A stretch of 64,000 nt of DNA from Diphasiastrum complanatum. Lineage: Eukaryota; Streptophyta; Lycopodiopsida; Lycopodiales; Lycopodiaceae. Position 1 is the first letter of the stretch, and every line of letters starts with the position of its first letter. The translations under genes were made by a program, and so were the position numbers. Shown here piece by piece: positions 50,040 to 62,499 of the stretch. The stretch is taken from NCBI GenBank assembly GCA_029204225.1, contig CM055111.1, positions 42,224,815 through 42,288,814 on the forward strand, given 5' to 3'. The notes under the pieces were generated by a model. It made no database searches. It was not told the origin of the DNA and worked only from the letters and a program-made list of their open reading frames with translations.

Positions 50040-50598
50040 GAATCAGTCGCTCTCTTCGAACCGGATTCAAATCGGTCGGTCTCTTCGAACCGGATTTGAA
50101 TCCACATTTCTGTGTCATCGAGCAGAATCGATGATCTCGCTCTCTCTTCGACAATTGATTTGGCAGAATCTACAGAAACAGGCAATCAGTTAGGGTATCA
50201 GATGCTCTTGTTAACACGTAGCCAAGAAGATCTTCCATGTAGGACAACAGCAATAATTTCTTATGCATTTTCATAGCCAGCACATTATCTGTTAATGGCG
50301 AGATTACCTCCAATCAGCGAGCCTTGATAATGCATCCCATTCACTTATGAGCAAATGAACAATCAAACATCAAAAAATTCTCAACCAACGACTGTCAATG
50401 ATCGTTAGGGTCCAGTTCTTCACCAACCTATTGCAGCAGTGAACCAACCCTAAAACTCGATTTGCTTTATCACCAAATTAGTGTTCAGAGCTAGTAATCT
50501 TACCAGAGCCCTTGCAACACATTCGTTCATCAATTATCAGAAGTTAGGGTTGCTCTATCATCTCCAGGAACTCTACATGCAGTTCTTAATGCAGCACT

Positions 50599-50916
50599 GT
50601 GGCAACAACCTATTGGCTCATAAGAAACTTCTACACATGGCAAAGGCATATTGGCATACATTCCATAGCAGTTGCAGGCCTCAGCCTGTGCACGACTCTC
50701 TTCCTGCCCTATATCATGCCAAACTTGTTCTTTCCCAATTCATTCAGAACTTCATCATGTATAGGATTGTATAGACTTGAAGAATGCAGTCTATTATCGC
50801 TTCTCCTTGTCTTGTTGACCAGAATGACAGATAATTTAAGTGGGTATCTTATGTTTTGCAGAATGCTTTATGCATCTTATGATTATTCTGTCTCACACCA
50901 TCTTGCTGTAATCTGA
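50599..50916 (+). CDS. small unrecognised ORF with hydrophobic segments
   Basis: A 105-codon frame starting MATTYWLIRNFYTWQRHIG. Residues about 20-45 (IHSIAVAGLSLCTTLFLPYIM) and 60-75 (LLSLLLVLLT) are hydrophobic enough to be membrane segments. A longer upstream frame with a different reading overlaps it. No family recognised; no splice or promoter evidence. It may be chance, and the region could equally be the remnant of a small gene downstream of the duplicated CT/GAACCGGAT leader-like DNA. Confidence 0.2.
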   Translation: MATTYWLIRNFYTWQRHIGIHSIAVAGLSLCTTLFLPYIMPNLFFPNSFRTSSCIGLYRLEECSLLSLLLVLLTRMTDNLSGYLMFCRMLYASYDYSVSHHLAVI

Positions 50917-51543
50917 ATGCTCAGTAATGTCTTCCATGGTGACTCTTTTTTAGATATGGAATACGGATTTCTGATTGATACTGAACAATACTTGGTGAAC
51001 TTTACAGAGTTTCAGATTCTTGATTGCTATAGGAATATAATGGTAGCAAGCTTATGGTCAGAATAGTTCATAGTCAGATTTGTTAAGCAAATCCTTTGGC
51101 CTTGTGAAAGTGTGAAGTACTGTACACAATGTAAGATTTGATTCACCATGCATAGGCATTAGTCCTTAATAAATGTTAGAGCTCTGAGTTTTTACTCTCG
51201 AATGAGCCTGGAATCGTTAGTTAAGTATTCAAATCTTTTCCTATCTTTTTGCCGAGAAGGAAGCTGGCAACCATTGGGACTGAAGTGAAGGCGCTGATTA
51301 AGCATTTTAAGAAGATGAAGGCTCTATCTAGGAAGGTAAAGCTGGAGGTAGTAGGGGAAAGCGTAGAGAAGACACACATGTCACATGATCTTCATAATCC
51401 TTGATAGCTTACCTAGAGATGGAGGTAAAAAATATAGAGAGATAGCTCGCCAGCATGATGGGTTGGTTAGTTGGTTACCTTGGCATCCAAAGTTTCTTTG
51501 GTCCTAGGTTTAAGCCTCCCTTGGAAACCAAGATGCACATGAT

Positions 51544-51631
51544 GGAGGGTGCCACATGTGGTTGCCTGTGGTGGCACCCTCCAAAAATGTGGGGGCAGGA
51601 CACATGTCGGAGGTAGAGTGCTACCTCCGAC
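51544..51631. repeat. two adjacent perfect hairpins
   Basis: GGAGGGTGCCAC (51544-51555) pairs with 51571-51582 across 15 bases. GTCGGAGGTAG (51606-51616) pairs with 51621-51631 across AGTG. Further GCCTCC/GGAGGC pairs follow to about 51760. Possibly one end of a foldback element. Confidence 0.85.
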
Positions 51632-52320
51632 CTATTTGTCATCATGTGATTGGGCATGGTGCTGCTAGCTGGCAAGAGGTTGCCTCTAGAGGCTGGCCTG
51701 CCTCCAAAGGTTGACTTTTTAAACCTCCAAAGGCAGAGCCAACCTGGAGGCAAGAAGGAGGCCGGAGAGAATATTTTCTCCTGCCTTCTCTATGTGGCCC
51801 TGCCTAGAGACTACTCCAAGAAGACGAAAGAAGGAAGAGGATATTATGACATGATGAGCACGCACTAGTAGAAAAATTGTCACAATTTGAAACCAAGAAA
51901 CATTCAACAACAAAATTGTTTCAAACGAAACCAAATCAGGATGGTGGTGCAATATCTTGTGAGCAAAATAAGACCACATACCAGGGGAGAATCAATGGGA
52001 GGAGAACTGTGATATGTTACTACTACAACAATCCAGGTCACATAGTAAGATAATAAACAAAAAAGACAAAGGATATAAAAAGGAGGAATTCAAGTAGCTA
52101 ATGTACTATGGAAGGGGCCGGCGGGCATAGGCCATTATGCCTTGTAAGGTTTTCCAGAATTTTTTAGGTGAGGCCGAGCCTAAATTTTTTTGAAAAGCTT
52201 GTGCCCGACGCCATCCATTGTATAATGAATACTTTGACTTTTTTTTACATGTACATTTTGGAACGCAATGAGCAATTTATTTTTTTTGTACGAGTCTGAC
52301 GCTGCCATGTGCCAGCCTAC

Positions 52321-52550
52321 GCCTGATGCACATGCTGAAAAGCGCAAAAGATATGCCTATTTTGCTTTTTAATCTATTCAAAAAGTGGGCATAATAGGCA
52401 CAAAGTATCCATTACATTGCAGAAATGGAAGAGAGGCCTGATGCGCATGCTGGAAAGCGCAAAATAGATGCCTATTTTGCTTTTTAATCTATTCAAAAAG
52501 TGGGCATAATAGGCACAAAGTATCCATTACATTGCAGAAATGGAAGAGAA
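52321..52550. repeat. 115-base tandem duplication
   Basis: Unit starting GCCTGATGC at 52321-52435 is repeated at 52436-52550 with about five differences, mostly near its start. Confidence 0.93.
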
Positions 52551-52900
52551 AAAAGATGACATAGCACTTATGGCAATTTAGGATTATGGCAAAAGAAGTC
52601 ATCATGGAGGACCAAGGGCTAAAGTAACACCAAAAAAAGGGCTTGAATGGAAGAAGGGAGAGTAAAACTAGAAAGAGACATCCCAAAATTATATAAGCGA
52701 GACATTGACAATAACTGGTATCTCAATTCAAGGGTGACTCTCCACATGACCTTTGACGAGTGATGGTCTTTAATCTCACTCCATCAATTTGATCCTCAAA
52801 GGGCCTATCTTATTTTGCCTCTAACAAGTTTGTCAAAGTTAGTCAAAGTTGGAAAGCCTATAGATATAAACTATTATTTGAGATAGCTACAAACCAGAAA
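52551..52900 (+). mobile_element. Ty1-copia fossil, end of gag and protease
   Basis: Plus-strand pieces: a Lys/Gly-rich gag tail, then DIDNNWYLNSRVTLHMTFDE, the copia 'WYLDSGxxxHMT' protease signature, near 52705. Broken; no LTR. Confidence 0.65.
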
Positions 52901-53239
52901 GCAACGTCCATCGACTCGACAAGAGAGGAGGGGATCCTGGGTTTTGAAATCAGAAAATACGATGAGGAGATGGGCGAGTTCCACAAGGATATATACTCTC
53001 CAAGAACTAGAGAATATTCCTTCTAGGATCCCTCCAACCCTATCAAAAGCAATTGACCTCCTATTCTTGCATAATAGCAGTCAAACACCATGCAAGTGCT
53101 CCATAGTCCAATTATAGGTTTGGGTCCTCATAAGATTATTGATTACATTACTGGCCAAGCCCAGAATGATGTGGCATAACCAACAATTAAAAAAACTGGA
53201 GTACTGGCTATCCATGTTAGAACACATACTGGACATGGA

Positions 53240-54005
53240 CGTAACAACTCTCTTGTCCAATGGCCCTCCTTATGCCATTAGTAGCATTTGTCTTTCTTTT
53301 GCTTTTGCCTTGTGGAAGACTCTCCCTCATCCTCATTGTCCTTGCCCTTCCTAGAAATTTTTTTTCTAGTCTTTTTGCTTGCCTTTGGCCAAGTTATGTC
53401 CGATCTTCTTGTGTGGCTTGCCACGATTTCACCATCTCATGCCTCTGTTATTATTGTAATAGAATTTCGTGCAGATCTTCAAAGGTTGGTAGTCTCTCCC
53501 TTGAAGCAATTTCACTTACAAACATGTGTAATCCTTCAGTTATGCCACTCATGGCTATATGAACAAGCTCCACATCGCTAATGGGTTCACGGTTAGTTGG
53601 TCCCATAGTTCTTGGATTCTACTAAAAAATGATCATGCGCTCTCATTTTCCTCCATTCTTATGGTGTCCAACTTAGTCTTCAAGAACATCATGCATGATG
53701 GACTCATAGTTTGATATTGATTTTGAATGCTTTCCAAGCACCTCTTGTTGTAAGATCATGCACGATTACACGATCTTTCACCGACAAGTTTTTATCCATG
53801 ATAATGTCTTCTGAACCTTTTTGTCATATGCTCTCATATCTGCAAGAGTCATGTTTGGCCTCAACTCCACTCTTTTCACAATATCTTATATCTCCTTCTC
53901 CATAATGATACTCTTAATTTTTTGCTTCTAGATATTATAATTGGACACATTGTCCAATTTATTAGCATCTCCAAGTACAGATTTGTGCAAACTTGCCATT
54001 AGGTG
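53240..54005 (-). mobile_element. Ty1-copia fossil F, gag
   Basis: Minus strand: gag start near 54005 (MASLHKSVLGDANKLD), then IKSIIMEKEI, FLKTKLDTIRMEENES near 53680 and IASRERLPTFEDLHEIL near 53490. These line up with the gag of element E, so F is of the same clade. Broken. Confidence 0.8.
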
Positions 54006-54344
54006 AAAAATAGCCCCTAATTTACCTTTTGGCAACTTAATGAAAACCTTTTAGCATGATTTTAGCCTATAATGGTCAACTTCAAGGTTTGACCAAAAAC
54101 ATTTAAGCATCGCTTGATTTTTTCTAGAATGCCCAAAACGACTCAAATTTGGTGAAACACTGTAATGCAACTTCACTGACATCCTTGTCTTTGAAATGGT
54201 CCAATTTCCCTTTGATCCACTTTTGTCCCACGGGTATATTTCCTAGCCTATCCTCATCCAAATATCCAAACAATCTAGCATCAAGGAGATGAACTTAGTT
54301 GTCATGCGTAGGTTCGTTCCCATGAGAGCGATAACATATCTCAG

Positions 54345-55030
54345 AATTCAGCATGTGTGGAAGATCCACATCTAACTCTAACATCCATTAACACCACTTC
54401 CACTACATCTATTAACACTACGATCCACAATGAGATAGATACTTGCTTCTCTCTCTCTCTTTCTTTCTCTCTCACAAAAAGCATAAGAACATACAATCCC
54501 AATAACATTCAGATCCAATAATTAGCAAATACAACAAAGCACGAGATATGGAGGAAAAAGGATAGAGAGCAAGGACATTCACAAGTCCATTCCATAAGAG
54601 AGCCAATCTGCTTATATTGAATGAAGATTTGAACATGAAGAGCAACTCGAGTTTGCCCCTATTTATAGTGGAGAGGAGGGCGTTGGCCTCAAAATCCTAT
54701 TGGCCCATTTCTACCTCCCTAACTATTCAAATTTAAAAAAGAGTGAGAACTTATTCAAAATTGGAGGGAACCAATTTGAATTTGAATTTGAACCAATTTT
54801 GGTGGAAGACCCAACTTTATTCATTAACTTGACATTTAGGCCTGTGACATTAAAAGTCCCACAAAAAGGCCTAAAGTCCTTTTATTGACTTTCTAATTAT
54901 CAAATAACTATGTGATCATCGGCTTGGACTTCCACACGCATGTGCCAAATCCCTCTCACTTATTAACTAGGGTTAGGGTTGCATTGGGATCCGCAAACCT
55001 TCCAATAGTATCTCCACCAAAACTGGTGGT
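54345..55030 (-). repeat. probable 5' LTR of fossil F
   Basis: Upstream of the F gag on the minus strand. It has a TATA box CTATAAATAGGGG at about 54655-54667 and, near 54330, a stretch resembling a tRNA-Met primer-binding site (TGTTATCGCTCTCATG). Ends estimated. Confidence 0.5.
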
Positions 55031-55053
55031 GGTCCCACGACAACTCACCAAAT

Positions 55054-58000
55054 TTATTCATTTAAGGCTCTGGTTTGTACCTTGATGAGATGGTACTGCA
55101 CCTTTTCCATGAATTTCAGATGCACCATATTGAAGTCTTTCTTGTGCGGTAGGAAGCACGTATTTGTCCTGACAATCCATGTCGACGTGGTCCATGCAGT
55201 AAATCTTGATTCCCATTGTCCGCCCAGCATCGCAGCACGATAGTATAATCTGGTAAGTGGCAATTGATCTGGAACACTGTCGGACGCCATTGGTTTGGAT
55301 CGAAAGCCAATTGAGGAAGGCAATCATCTCACCTTGTTGCTTCGGATGCCAACATTGTCAAATCATTTGCAAATTGCCTAACGGTTGGGTCTGGCGAATG
55401 TCTATACTCGGTCGCATAAAATTGTAAGACCCTGTTGAAATCAACGGATATCTGCCAATTGTAAATTTGATGAATTATGGGCCAATTTGGGGTATGGATA
55501 TTGATTTGATCCAAAGAAATACCCAAATCTTTCCATTTATTGCATCTTGGCATTAGTAAATACTAAGGATCTACTCGCAGTTGTCGAGGGCTGGCAACAT
55601 AACTCATGATGGAATCCGAAGTCTTTTCAAAGACGGTTGTTCTCCATGCCGGCTGCTCTCCCAATGCTGGTAGCTTGTCCAACTCTTTCCGTCCTCTATC
55701 TCGGAGGTCTTATATTTGATTACCCATCCACCCCTTGTGGAAGCAGACACTGATATCACTCTATGGGCAAAACTAGATATCATCACTAATACCACTTCTA
55801 TTGGAAGAAAAATAAATTGTTATAACCAGGATCGTGGATTACTTGGAGAATGGAGTTACGAGCAGTTCTTTGTGTGTGAAATCAGATTATCAGTGTAGGA
55901 GTCATAGACTGTCGTGAAAGAGCGATTGCAAAAGGAATTAGGCGTCTGAGACAACCATGCAATCCTCTAATACTAATAACCTGATATGAAGAGAATGTAG
56001 AATTAATTCAGACGTCAGAGACAGCCATATAATTCTCTTCTTAATAATGTTTGTGTGAGAGGAGCGAGAAGTTGTAAATACAACGATCAGTCCACAATAC
56101 GATTGCGCTGATAAGCACGTGATTCTACTAGCAGATTCAAGACAATTGCTAAGGTTCTAAAATAGTTCTCTCTTTCTCTCTCTCTATGATCACCAACTCT
56201 GAGGAGTCAGCTACTGATAAAAGGCGTTCTCCGCTATTTGACCTTATGTATCATAATCCTCTCATCTTTCTGCCCTCGCTCAATTACATGTATATATACA
56301 TATCAGTTGAAGAATTTTGTACTAGGTTAAATTTACAATTACAAGACTGATAACAACTGTAAAACAAATCAGTTCGTTGATGGAACGTGAAGGCTTTCTG
56401 GTCTGATAGCGAAAATCTGTGTATTTTTTGGTAGACTGGATATGACTCCTTGGCCTTTTCGCCGTTGCCTTTACCTGAGGGCAACCTTCAGGTTTGGAAG
56501 ACACCTTTTGGAAATTTGTTGTATCTGACATTCCCGTATCACCTCCTTGATCCATTCATGCATCTCCCCCTTGGTCGTGGTGTAGAGGTGAGAACTGCGG
56601 CATCACAAGAATTGGAATCTGAGGGTCGGCTTCCAATACTTGAGTGGCTGTCTTTTCATAATCTTTGATAACTGCTTTTGCCTTTTCCAACTCAGTGGTT
56701 GCCGTACGTTTAAGTTTATCAAATTTTTCTTGAAACCCTAGCAATGAAGTGCGGTAGGTTTCAACTTTCCTGAACAGATATCTGATCTCTTCCGGTTTGA
56801 CTGGATGATCAGGCACTTGGGTCTGCAGATAAGAATTGCGTTCAAGGGTGGTCACATCCAATTCACCTTGAAGACATTCGCGTTCAAGCTCGGCCAAATC
56901 CAATTGACCAACCAACATCAACACCTATTATTTTGAATCTTGGACAACTTTGTCCACTTGGTCTTGCGTAGTTGTCAATGAGTTTAGAAGGCTCGCCACA
57001 TATTCTTCAAGGCGCTTAGTAGATTGGGTGGCCTTCTTCAGTTCAACGTCAGACTTTGCCTCATGTTGCTTGGCAATCTTGAGCTCACGATTCAACTGGA
57101 TAACCTTCTTATCAGTGTATTTTCAGTACCCAGCTCTGATGTGTGCTTATTCATGTCTATTTTTTCATCAATCATGGCCTGGATCACCCACTCAAGGTTT
57201 GAAACTAAACCTAGTGCGTCACCAGAATCCACCTTGGTTGTAGCAGCAATGGCAGGAGCAGCACTTGTAGGGATTTGGCTCTGGTGTCTGGCCGGTTCTT
57301 CTGCTTCAAAGACATCTTCTCCTTCAAAGCCCTCTGGCACCGTGGCGTCGAACTGCTTAGGAGATGGAACAACATGAGCAACCCTGATGGTTTCTGGTGC
57401 TACATCGACTTGATCTTGCTGATTGATCTGAAATGAGTCATCAAAACCAGTGGAACTATCATGGAACTGTTCGAATCCTTTTCCAGGGGATTGGGTATCA
57501 AAAGGTCCTGGACTCTTGGGCATCTCAAAAATTTTATTGGGGCCCAACGGGTCGGAATCATCGAACATATCCATGGGTGCTTGGATATTTGGTGAAATGA
57601 CTCGGATTTGTGGGGGTGAGGCGGCTTGGGCAACTGTGATTGGAATGGTAGATCCAATGGTCACAAACTGACCTTATGAGGAAGAGGAGGTGAGGGTTGC
57701 ATCAGTGGATTGGGGGATGGGTAATTCAGTGTGAATTGCAGCAGGGGGTGGTAGTGCAATGGTGGTTGGTTGCCTAGTGCGACGACGTGACGCGGGAGGC
57801 AAGTCAGGAATTACGATCTTGCTACGTACATGATGATGACTATGTGAATTCGATGCTTGATGAGAGGATTCAACCAGTGCTTCTTCATATATAGAAAGCA
57901 TGGAATCCATACTGAATCCATGGATTTTATTATCCAGGTAGGAGGCTGCTAGGAGAGATAATAGTTGACCAGCAACAAACTGCTACTTGGTATTGCTCTT

Positions 58001-58610
58001 GATAGCTCGTTTGACTCTCCAAACACAGTTTTGAATCAATTATATGGTTCAAGAGACGCTTTAGCTAATTTGGCATGAGATTCAACTATCCTATGCAAGA
58101 TTTGGGAAGAAATGCACCCCTTCCTGAGGTTTCCAGCCATCAGGAAGTTATTCAGGAGCTGGGCAACTACATGGATGGCAGGATCTCTAATGGCCTCTAA
58201 CAAATAGCCATCATTTGTCCAATATAGGTCAGTGGTGGTATCAATATATGACTTAATGGCTTGTTTGGCATGTTTGTGGTTTGATGAGGCTTGAGTGCCA
58301 GATGGAATTCCGATGGTAGCAAGGGTGGCATCAGTTACGCACACCTTGTGTGTGGCTCCTTGAAAGGCAATATAAAATTTGGATTTCTCTTCCTTCCAGG
58401 TATTGAACACAAGAGTGATAAAATCCATGTGGATTCATCCAGAAAAGGCCCGCTCATGAATACCCATTGTAGTGAGCAGAGGCTCTGCAAGGGTCATCCA
58501 TTGAGAGACCATACTTGTGCTAGGAAGTATTATGATGTCTGTTGCAGATGGGACATCACGATGGATGGTGTCTCGAGGCGAAAAAGAAGTATCAGTAGAA
58601 GACATGATAG
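55054..58610 (-). mobile_element. second accessory region resembling that of gypsy element G
   Basis: On the minus strand, in order: a globular part (58428-58036: MDFITLVFNTWKEEKSKFY, VTDATLATIGIPSG); Ser/Thr/Pro-rich parts (57910-57674 and 57664-57092); a coiled coil (56924-56556: LAELERECLQGELDVTTLER, YRTSLLGFQEKFDKLKR); then a globular part with NWPIIHQIYNW, PDPTVRQFANDLTML and LYYRAAML (55553-55054). This repeats the order of the four parts seen in G. The flanking element was not identified: a gypsy integrase lies upstream (60480-59976) but is of another lineage. Interrupted by an LTR and broken. Confidence 0.6.
55795..56440 (-). repeat. LTR-like insertion related to the LTR of element B
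   Basis: Shares with 41590-42180 a series of blocks: GAGTCATAGACTG, ATTAGGCGTCTGAG, AACCATGCAATCCTCT, GATTGCGCTGATAAGCA, TCTCTCTCTATGATCACCAA. It lies between the coiled-coil and C-terminal parts of the second accessory region, probably as a solo LTR. Ends approximate. Confidence 0.65.
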
Positions 58611-58699
58611 GAAAAGAGCAGAAACTAATAGTAACAATAAGAAGAAAGTATTGAAATTTTTGGTTGCTGAAAAAATCGGCAAGATTGAGAAATGAAATC

Positions 58700-59970
58700 G
58701 AAGTCTGCCCTTTTATAGACGGATCTTTCTAGAAAAGACTCTTGGTTGATTATCATTTCTGTATTTATTAACATGACTTGAGTGGGCTAAAATTAGAGAG
58801 AAAAAAGAGAAAAAAAAAATAGAAGAGAACAAAAAGAAAAAATGTGTTAGCTATACAAACTTTCAGTTTCAAGTTAATCTAGAAAAATCGAACTCAATCA
58901 TGAGTATTACGATGTATATTCTGATAGATATTGTTGTTGTACAAATAATAATAATTGTCGATTATGTTTAGAGCTTTGTCGTTGTAAATATGATTTTGTT
59001 AACACTACATAAGCCAACTCTCTTGGAATATAGAGATAAGGTTATTTAAATGACTATACGGGGTGGAATACCCCCTATAGCTTGGAATCAACCCCATATA
59101 TTTTTCACATAGGGGACTTGATGATACTTGTCGGAATATACAAGTAACATTTTGTCCTTTTTGTTTTTGAGTTTTTCTTATTCAATCACACCCTTGTTGG
59201 AAAATACGAGGTGAATTGATTGATCTCATCCTATATATAGACTCCCAAATGATTTTAGGCATTTCACAGAGTGTAACTATGCGAAATTATCAAGAATGTC
59301 TCAAAACCTTTTGATTGCATGTTCGTTAACAATCGTTCACCTATTATGATGAAACGAATTCTAAAGGTTGAAAATTTGCTGGAAATGGAAAAAACATTTG
59401 ACTCAAGATTAAGCTTGCCATAATATCTTTTGAGTAAATGACGTTCGATGAACATAACATGCAATAAAAGGGAAGCAATAGATATCATAACACAAACCAA
59501 AGCAGAAATATTGTGTGTGATGAACGGGACCCTTATTCAAGAAGGAGATTGTCTATGAGATGTTTAGACCAAATTTACCACTTGGTCAAAATATTCCCTA
59601 TGCACAATTACCATACTTGAGTATTACAATACTTATTGGGCGGAAAATTGCTTACATTCAACGGATTGTGTCAATCTTTGGTGTTGAACGTCTAGGGGAG
59701 ATCCTTAGATCTCGTGAACTGTTTATTCTACCTATCCTTGACTACGAACGAACAAGAGATGCAACCATTTTAGTGCTCTTCTGAATCGTTACTTACCATA
59801 TCTAAGGCTCAGTTAGTACTTGGTTCCAAGGACGGTTTTATATTCATAGAATGACGGGAAGTCATTCTCTCACTCTACCATATTGAGAAGAACTTTGAAG
59901 ACTCATAGTCGATCTCCTTGCAATCATACTTCTGAGAGCCTGGAAAACTCTCATTGATTGGGGAGTACAG
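58700..59970. other. unrecognised DNA, possibly LTR-derived
   Basis: No protein piece recognised. A TATA-like CTATATATAGACTC at 59230 on the plus strand would fit an LTR promoter, but no ends or partner were found. Confidence 0.35.
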
Positions 59971-59975
59971 GGTGA

Positions 59976-60480
59976 TTAGGACGACCCCCAAGGTTGGAAG
60001 CGGTAATAGACCCTAGTCACTCGCATAAGGGCAGTGTGGGCCCTTTCACTCGCTAGGGCTTTCTGGTGGGACCAATCCCCTGTCGGAAAAATCCCTAACA
60101 TAGACTCTTCTTTCTTTTTACTAATAGGTATCTTGAGGCTCCGGATACTATCCTTAGCCACTTGCAACATTTCTTGCATATCATGCAGGAAATTAGCAAC
60201 CTTCTGGATCTTAATAGATTTTGTCTCCACGCTAACATGAGATCTAGGTTGAAAACCGTACATAAGCATAAAAGGACTATAACATGTAGCAGAATGCTTC
60301 CTACTATTGTATGCAAACTCAATTAGAGGAAGGTAGTCTTTCCAATGAGATTGTCCGTGAGATACATATGTTCTCAACATATCTTCCATAGTCTGATTAG
60401 TCCTTTATGTCTGGCCATCTGATTTAGGATGATCGAAAGAATTAGAACTAAAGGGAGGTTTCCAGTTCATGGAATACTAT
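59976..60480 (-). mobile_element. Ty3-gypsy fossil, integrase C-terminal part
   Basis: Minus-strand frame: a DHPKSDGQT-type piece near 60420, then EDMLRTYVSHGQSHWKDYLP, LIEFAYNSRKHSATCYSPF and a YGFQP end. This is a chromovirus-like integrase, different from that of element G. Broken. Confidence 0.85.
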
Positions 60481-60489
60481 TGTCACTTC

Positions 60490-60710
60490 TTAAGCACATG
60501 ATCCTTGTGGAAAATTGGTTCTCCCTTGCATTCTAGAACTTACCAAAGACATCATACACTTCATCTTTGCTCTTCAGTAGTTAGACCCAACAAAATCTAC
60601 TAAAATTATCAATGAAAGTTACATACATCTTAGCTCCACTATTGCTAATTGTAGTAATTCCATGAATATCCGAATGTACAAGTTGAAAAGGCTTTGTTGT
60701 AAACCCTACA
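60490..60710 (-). mobile_element. Ty1-copia fossil, integrase core piece
   Basis: Minus strand: a VHSDIHGI-like block near 60665, then MYVTFIDNFSRFCWV and LKSKDEVYDVF-like blocks down to about 60540. A short island between two gypsy pieces. Broken; no LTR. Confidence 0.6.
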
Positions 60711-61074
60711 ATTTTTGGGTCTAGATTCAATGTACTCAACATTTAAATTTGAATCTACTCAAACTCGACTACCAACTTTTCCACACTTTCAAAAAGTGTT
60801 TATTCAGATGAAATTTAGACTAATTAACTTTGAAAAGTCAAACTCTAAGTCTAATATGAAAATTGGCCTCAATTGCCAAATATACAAAAATAGCATTTTT
60901 GACTAAACTAGTTAAAATCTTTCACACAAATGAGTGTATAGGAAGTTGGTATGGAGCTGTGTCTAGAGTAGATCGTGGCGGCTACTATCAGTGTCAAGTA
61001 GTTGTACACAGTACAGGATGTGAACGTGAGAAGGCTTTGACTATTCGGAGTCGAGTGTGTCTCTGCCGATAGTC

Positions 61075-61215
61075 GATAAAGTCAAAACAGTTTGGTCTTT
61101 GACGATAGTTGACGATAGTCGAGCAAGTCGATAAGTCGGACCTTCCGATAAGTTGGCCAAGTCAACAAGTCGGACCTCCCGATAAGTTGGCCAAGTCGAC
61201 AAGTTGGATAAGTCT
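61075..61215. repeat. short tandem array (GATAAGTTGGCCAAGTCGAC units)
   Basis: Units AAGTCGGACCTYCC followed by GATAAGTTGGCCAAGTCRAC repeat with a period of about 37 bases, preceded by CGATAGT-rich copies. Two to three full units are visible. Confidence 0.8.
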
Positions 61216-61289
61216 TTCAAGCTTGTCTCCAATAATATAGTATTTTTGTAGATTGTGCGACAATGCATGTAAAACTGCAACGATATGAA

Positions 61290-61490
61290 TGGAACTATAT
61301 TAACATGGGATTTAGGAGAGTAGAGGAATAAATCCAATACTGAGGACCAGTGAATTTCTTGTTTTCAAACGCTAGTGGCTTATCATTCTGTAATAGAGCC
61401 GCTCCAATTGTAGTACCACTTGCGTCAGTTCTAACAATGTAAGATAAATATGAATCTGCAATCTGTAATACGGGAGCTGAAACAACCAAA
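61290..61490 (-). mobile_element. Ty3-gypsy fossil, RNase H start
   Basis: Minus strand: PVLQIADSYLSYIVRTDASG then IGAALLQNDKPLAFENKKFT, the start of a gypsy RNase H. A short piece, broken, adjoining copia RNase H at 61490. Confidence 0.85.
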
Positions 61491-61870
61491 GTTTTAAATT
61501 TTTTACATGCTTTTCTCTTGATAGAGGCTTAGTCAAGATAACAGCCAACATACTGGCAGTAGGACAATAACTTAATTTGACACCTTTATTCTAAACTTTC
61601 TCTCTAAGAAAATGAAATTGAACTTCAATATGTTTAGTTCTAGAGTGAGTTTGTGGGTTCAGAGATAGAATGCAGCTCTGATTGTCGCAATAGAGTATGG
61701 TTGGACTGATTTGAAAGATCATAAGATCTTGAAGCAATCTTTTAAGCTAGATAATCTCCTTTACTGCAGAGGTAGCTGCGACATATTCTGATTATGCGGA
61801 GGACAAAGAAATGTATTTTTGCTTTTGACTATTCTATGAGATGGGTCCTCTTGCTAGAAAGCAAAGATCT
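61490..61870 (-). mobile_element. Ty1-copia fossil, RNase H
   Basis: Minus strand: SEYVAATSAVKEII near 61780, ILYCDNQSCILSLNPQTHSR near 61680, TKHIEVQFHFLREKV near 61625, and an LTKPLSREKH-like end. It is the same family as the plus-strand fossil at 15395-16147, with which it shares AGAGGAGATTATCT-type blocks. Broken. Confidence 0.8.
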
Positions 61871-62499
61871 CAAAAGTGCTAAATTGGCTTCTAGACCTTC
61901 ACAGACTGTCTCTCGCCATAAGAACCTTCGCCTAACTCTCGCCAACCCTCTGATCATCAATCTGTACTTCTCTGCAAGTCGGCGAAGGTTAGTCTCCAAT
62001 CGGAAGGATAGTGGTGAAGGTTCCCAGTGCTAATCATGCCCAAATTGCATTCAGAACCTTCGTTGTGAACCATTCTTCGCCAACAAGAACCCTCGCCTAG
62101 CTCCCTAAAGTGGTCATACACTACTATGATAAATCATATATCAGTCAGACGAAGGTTCCTATTAAGAAAATCTGAAAAAATTGTTGAAACTACTAGTGAC
62201 TTGACCCGCGAAATACCCGTTTGATCCTATGCAATTCATACCATTTAGTGTTGGGGGCCAGCGCAGTGCCCCAGACCCCTACGCCGGGACTCATCTCTCA
62301 ATAACCATTTCAATTGTCGTGCAGTAAAATTTGTGCCAAAAGCCTCTACTCTGTATTAAATCTGCACAGTGAATGAGATTGAGATCTGGTAGAATACTAC
62401 CTACACAAAATTCAGAGCTACATCAAGCAGTAGTGGAAGAGATTCGACCAAATCAGCCAGATCCAATGGATCAAGATATTCCTATGCCAGCGGTACCTC

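Noticed and set aside
53260-53581. Plus-strand frames rich in Leu and Phe as membrane proteins
   Set aside because: They are antisense to a recognisable copia gag fragment.
56953-57377. Plus-strand frames opposite the second accessory region
   Set aside because: Shadows; the minus strand there has the coiled-coil and low-complexity parts that recur in element G.
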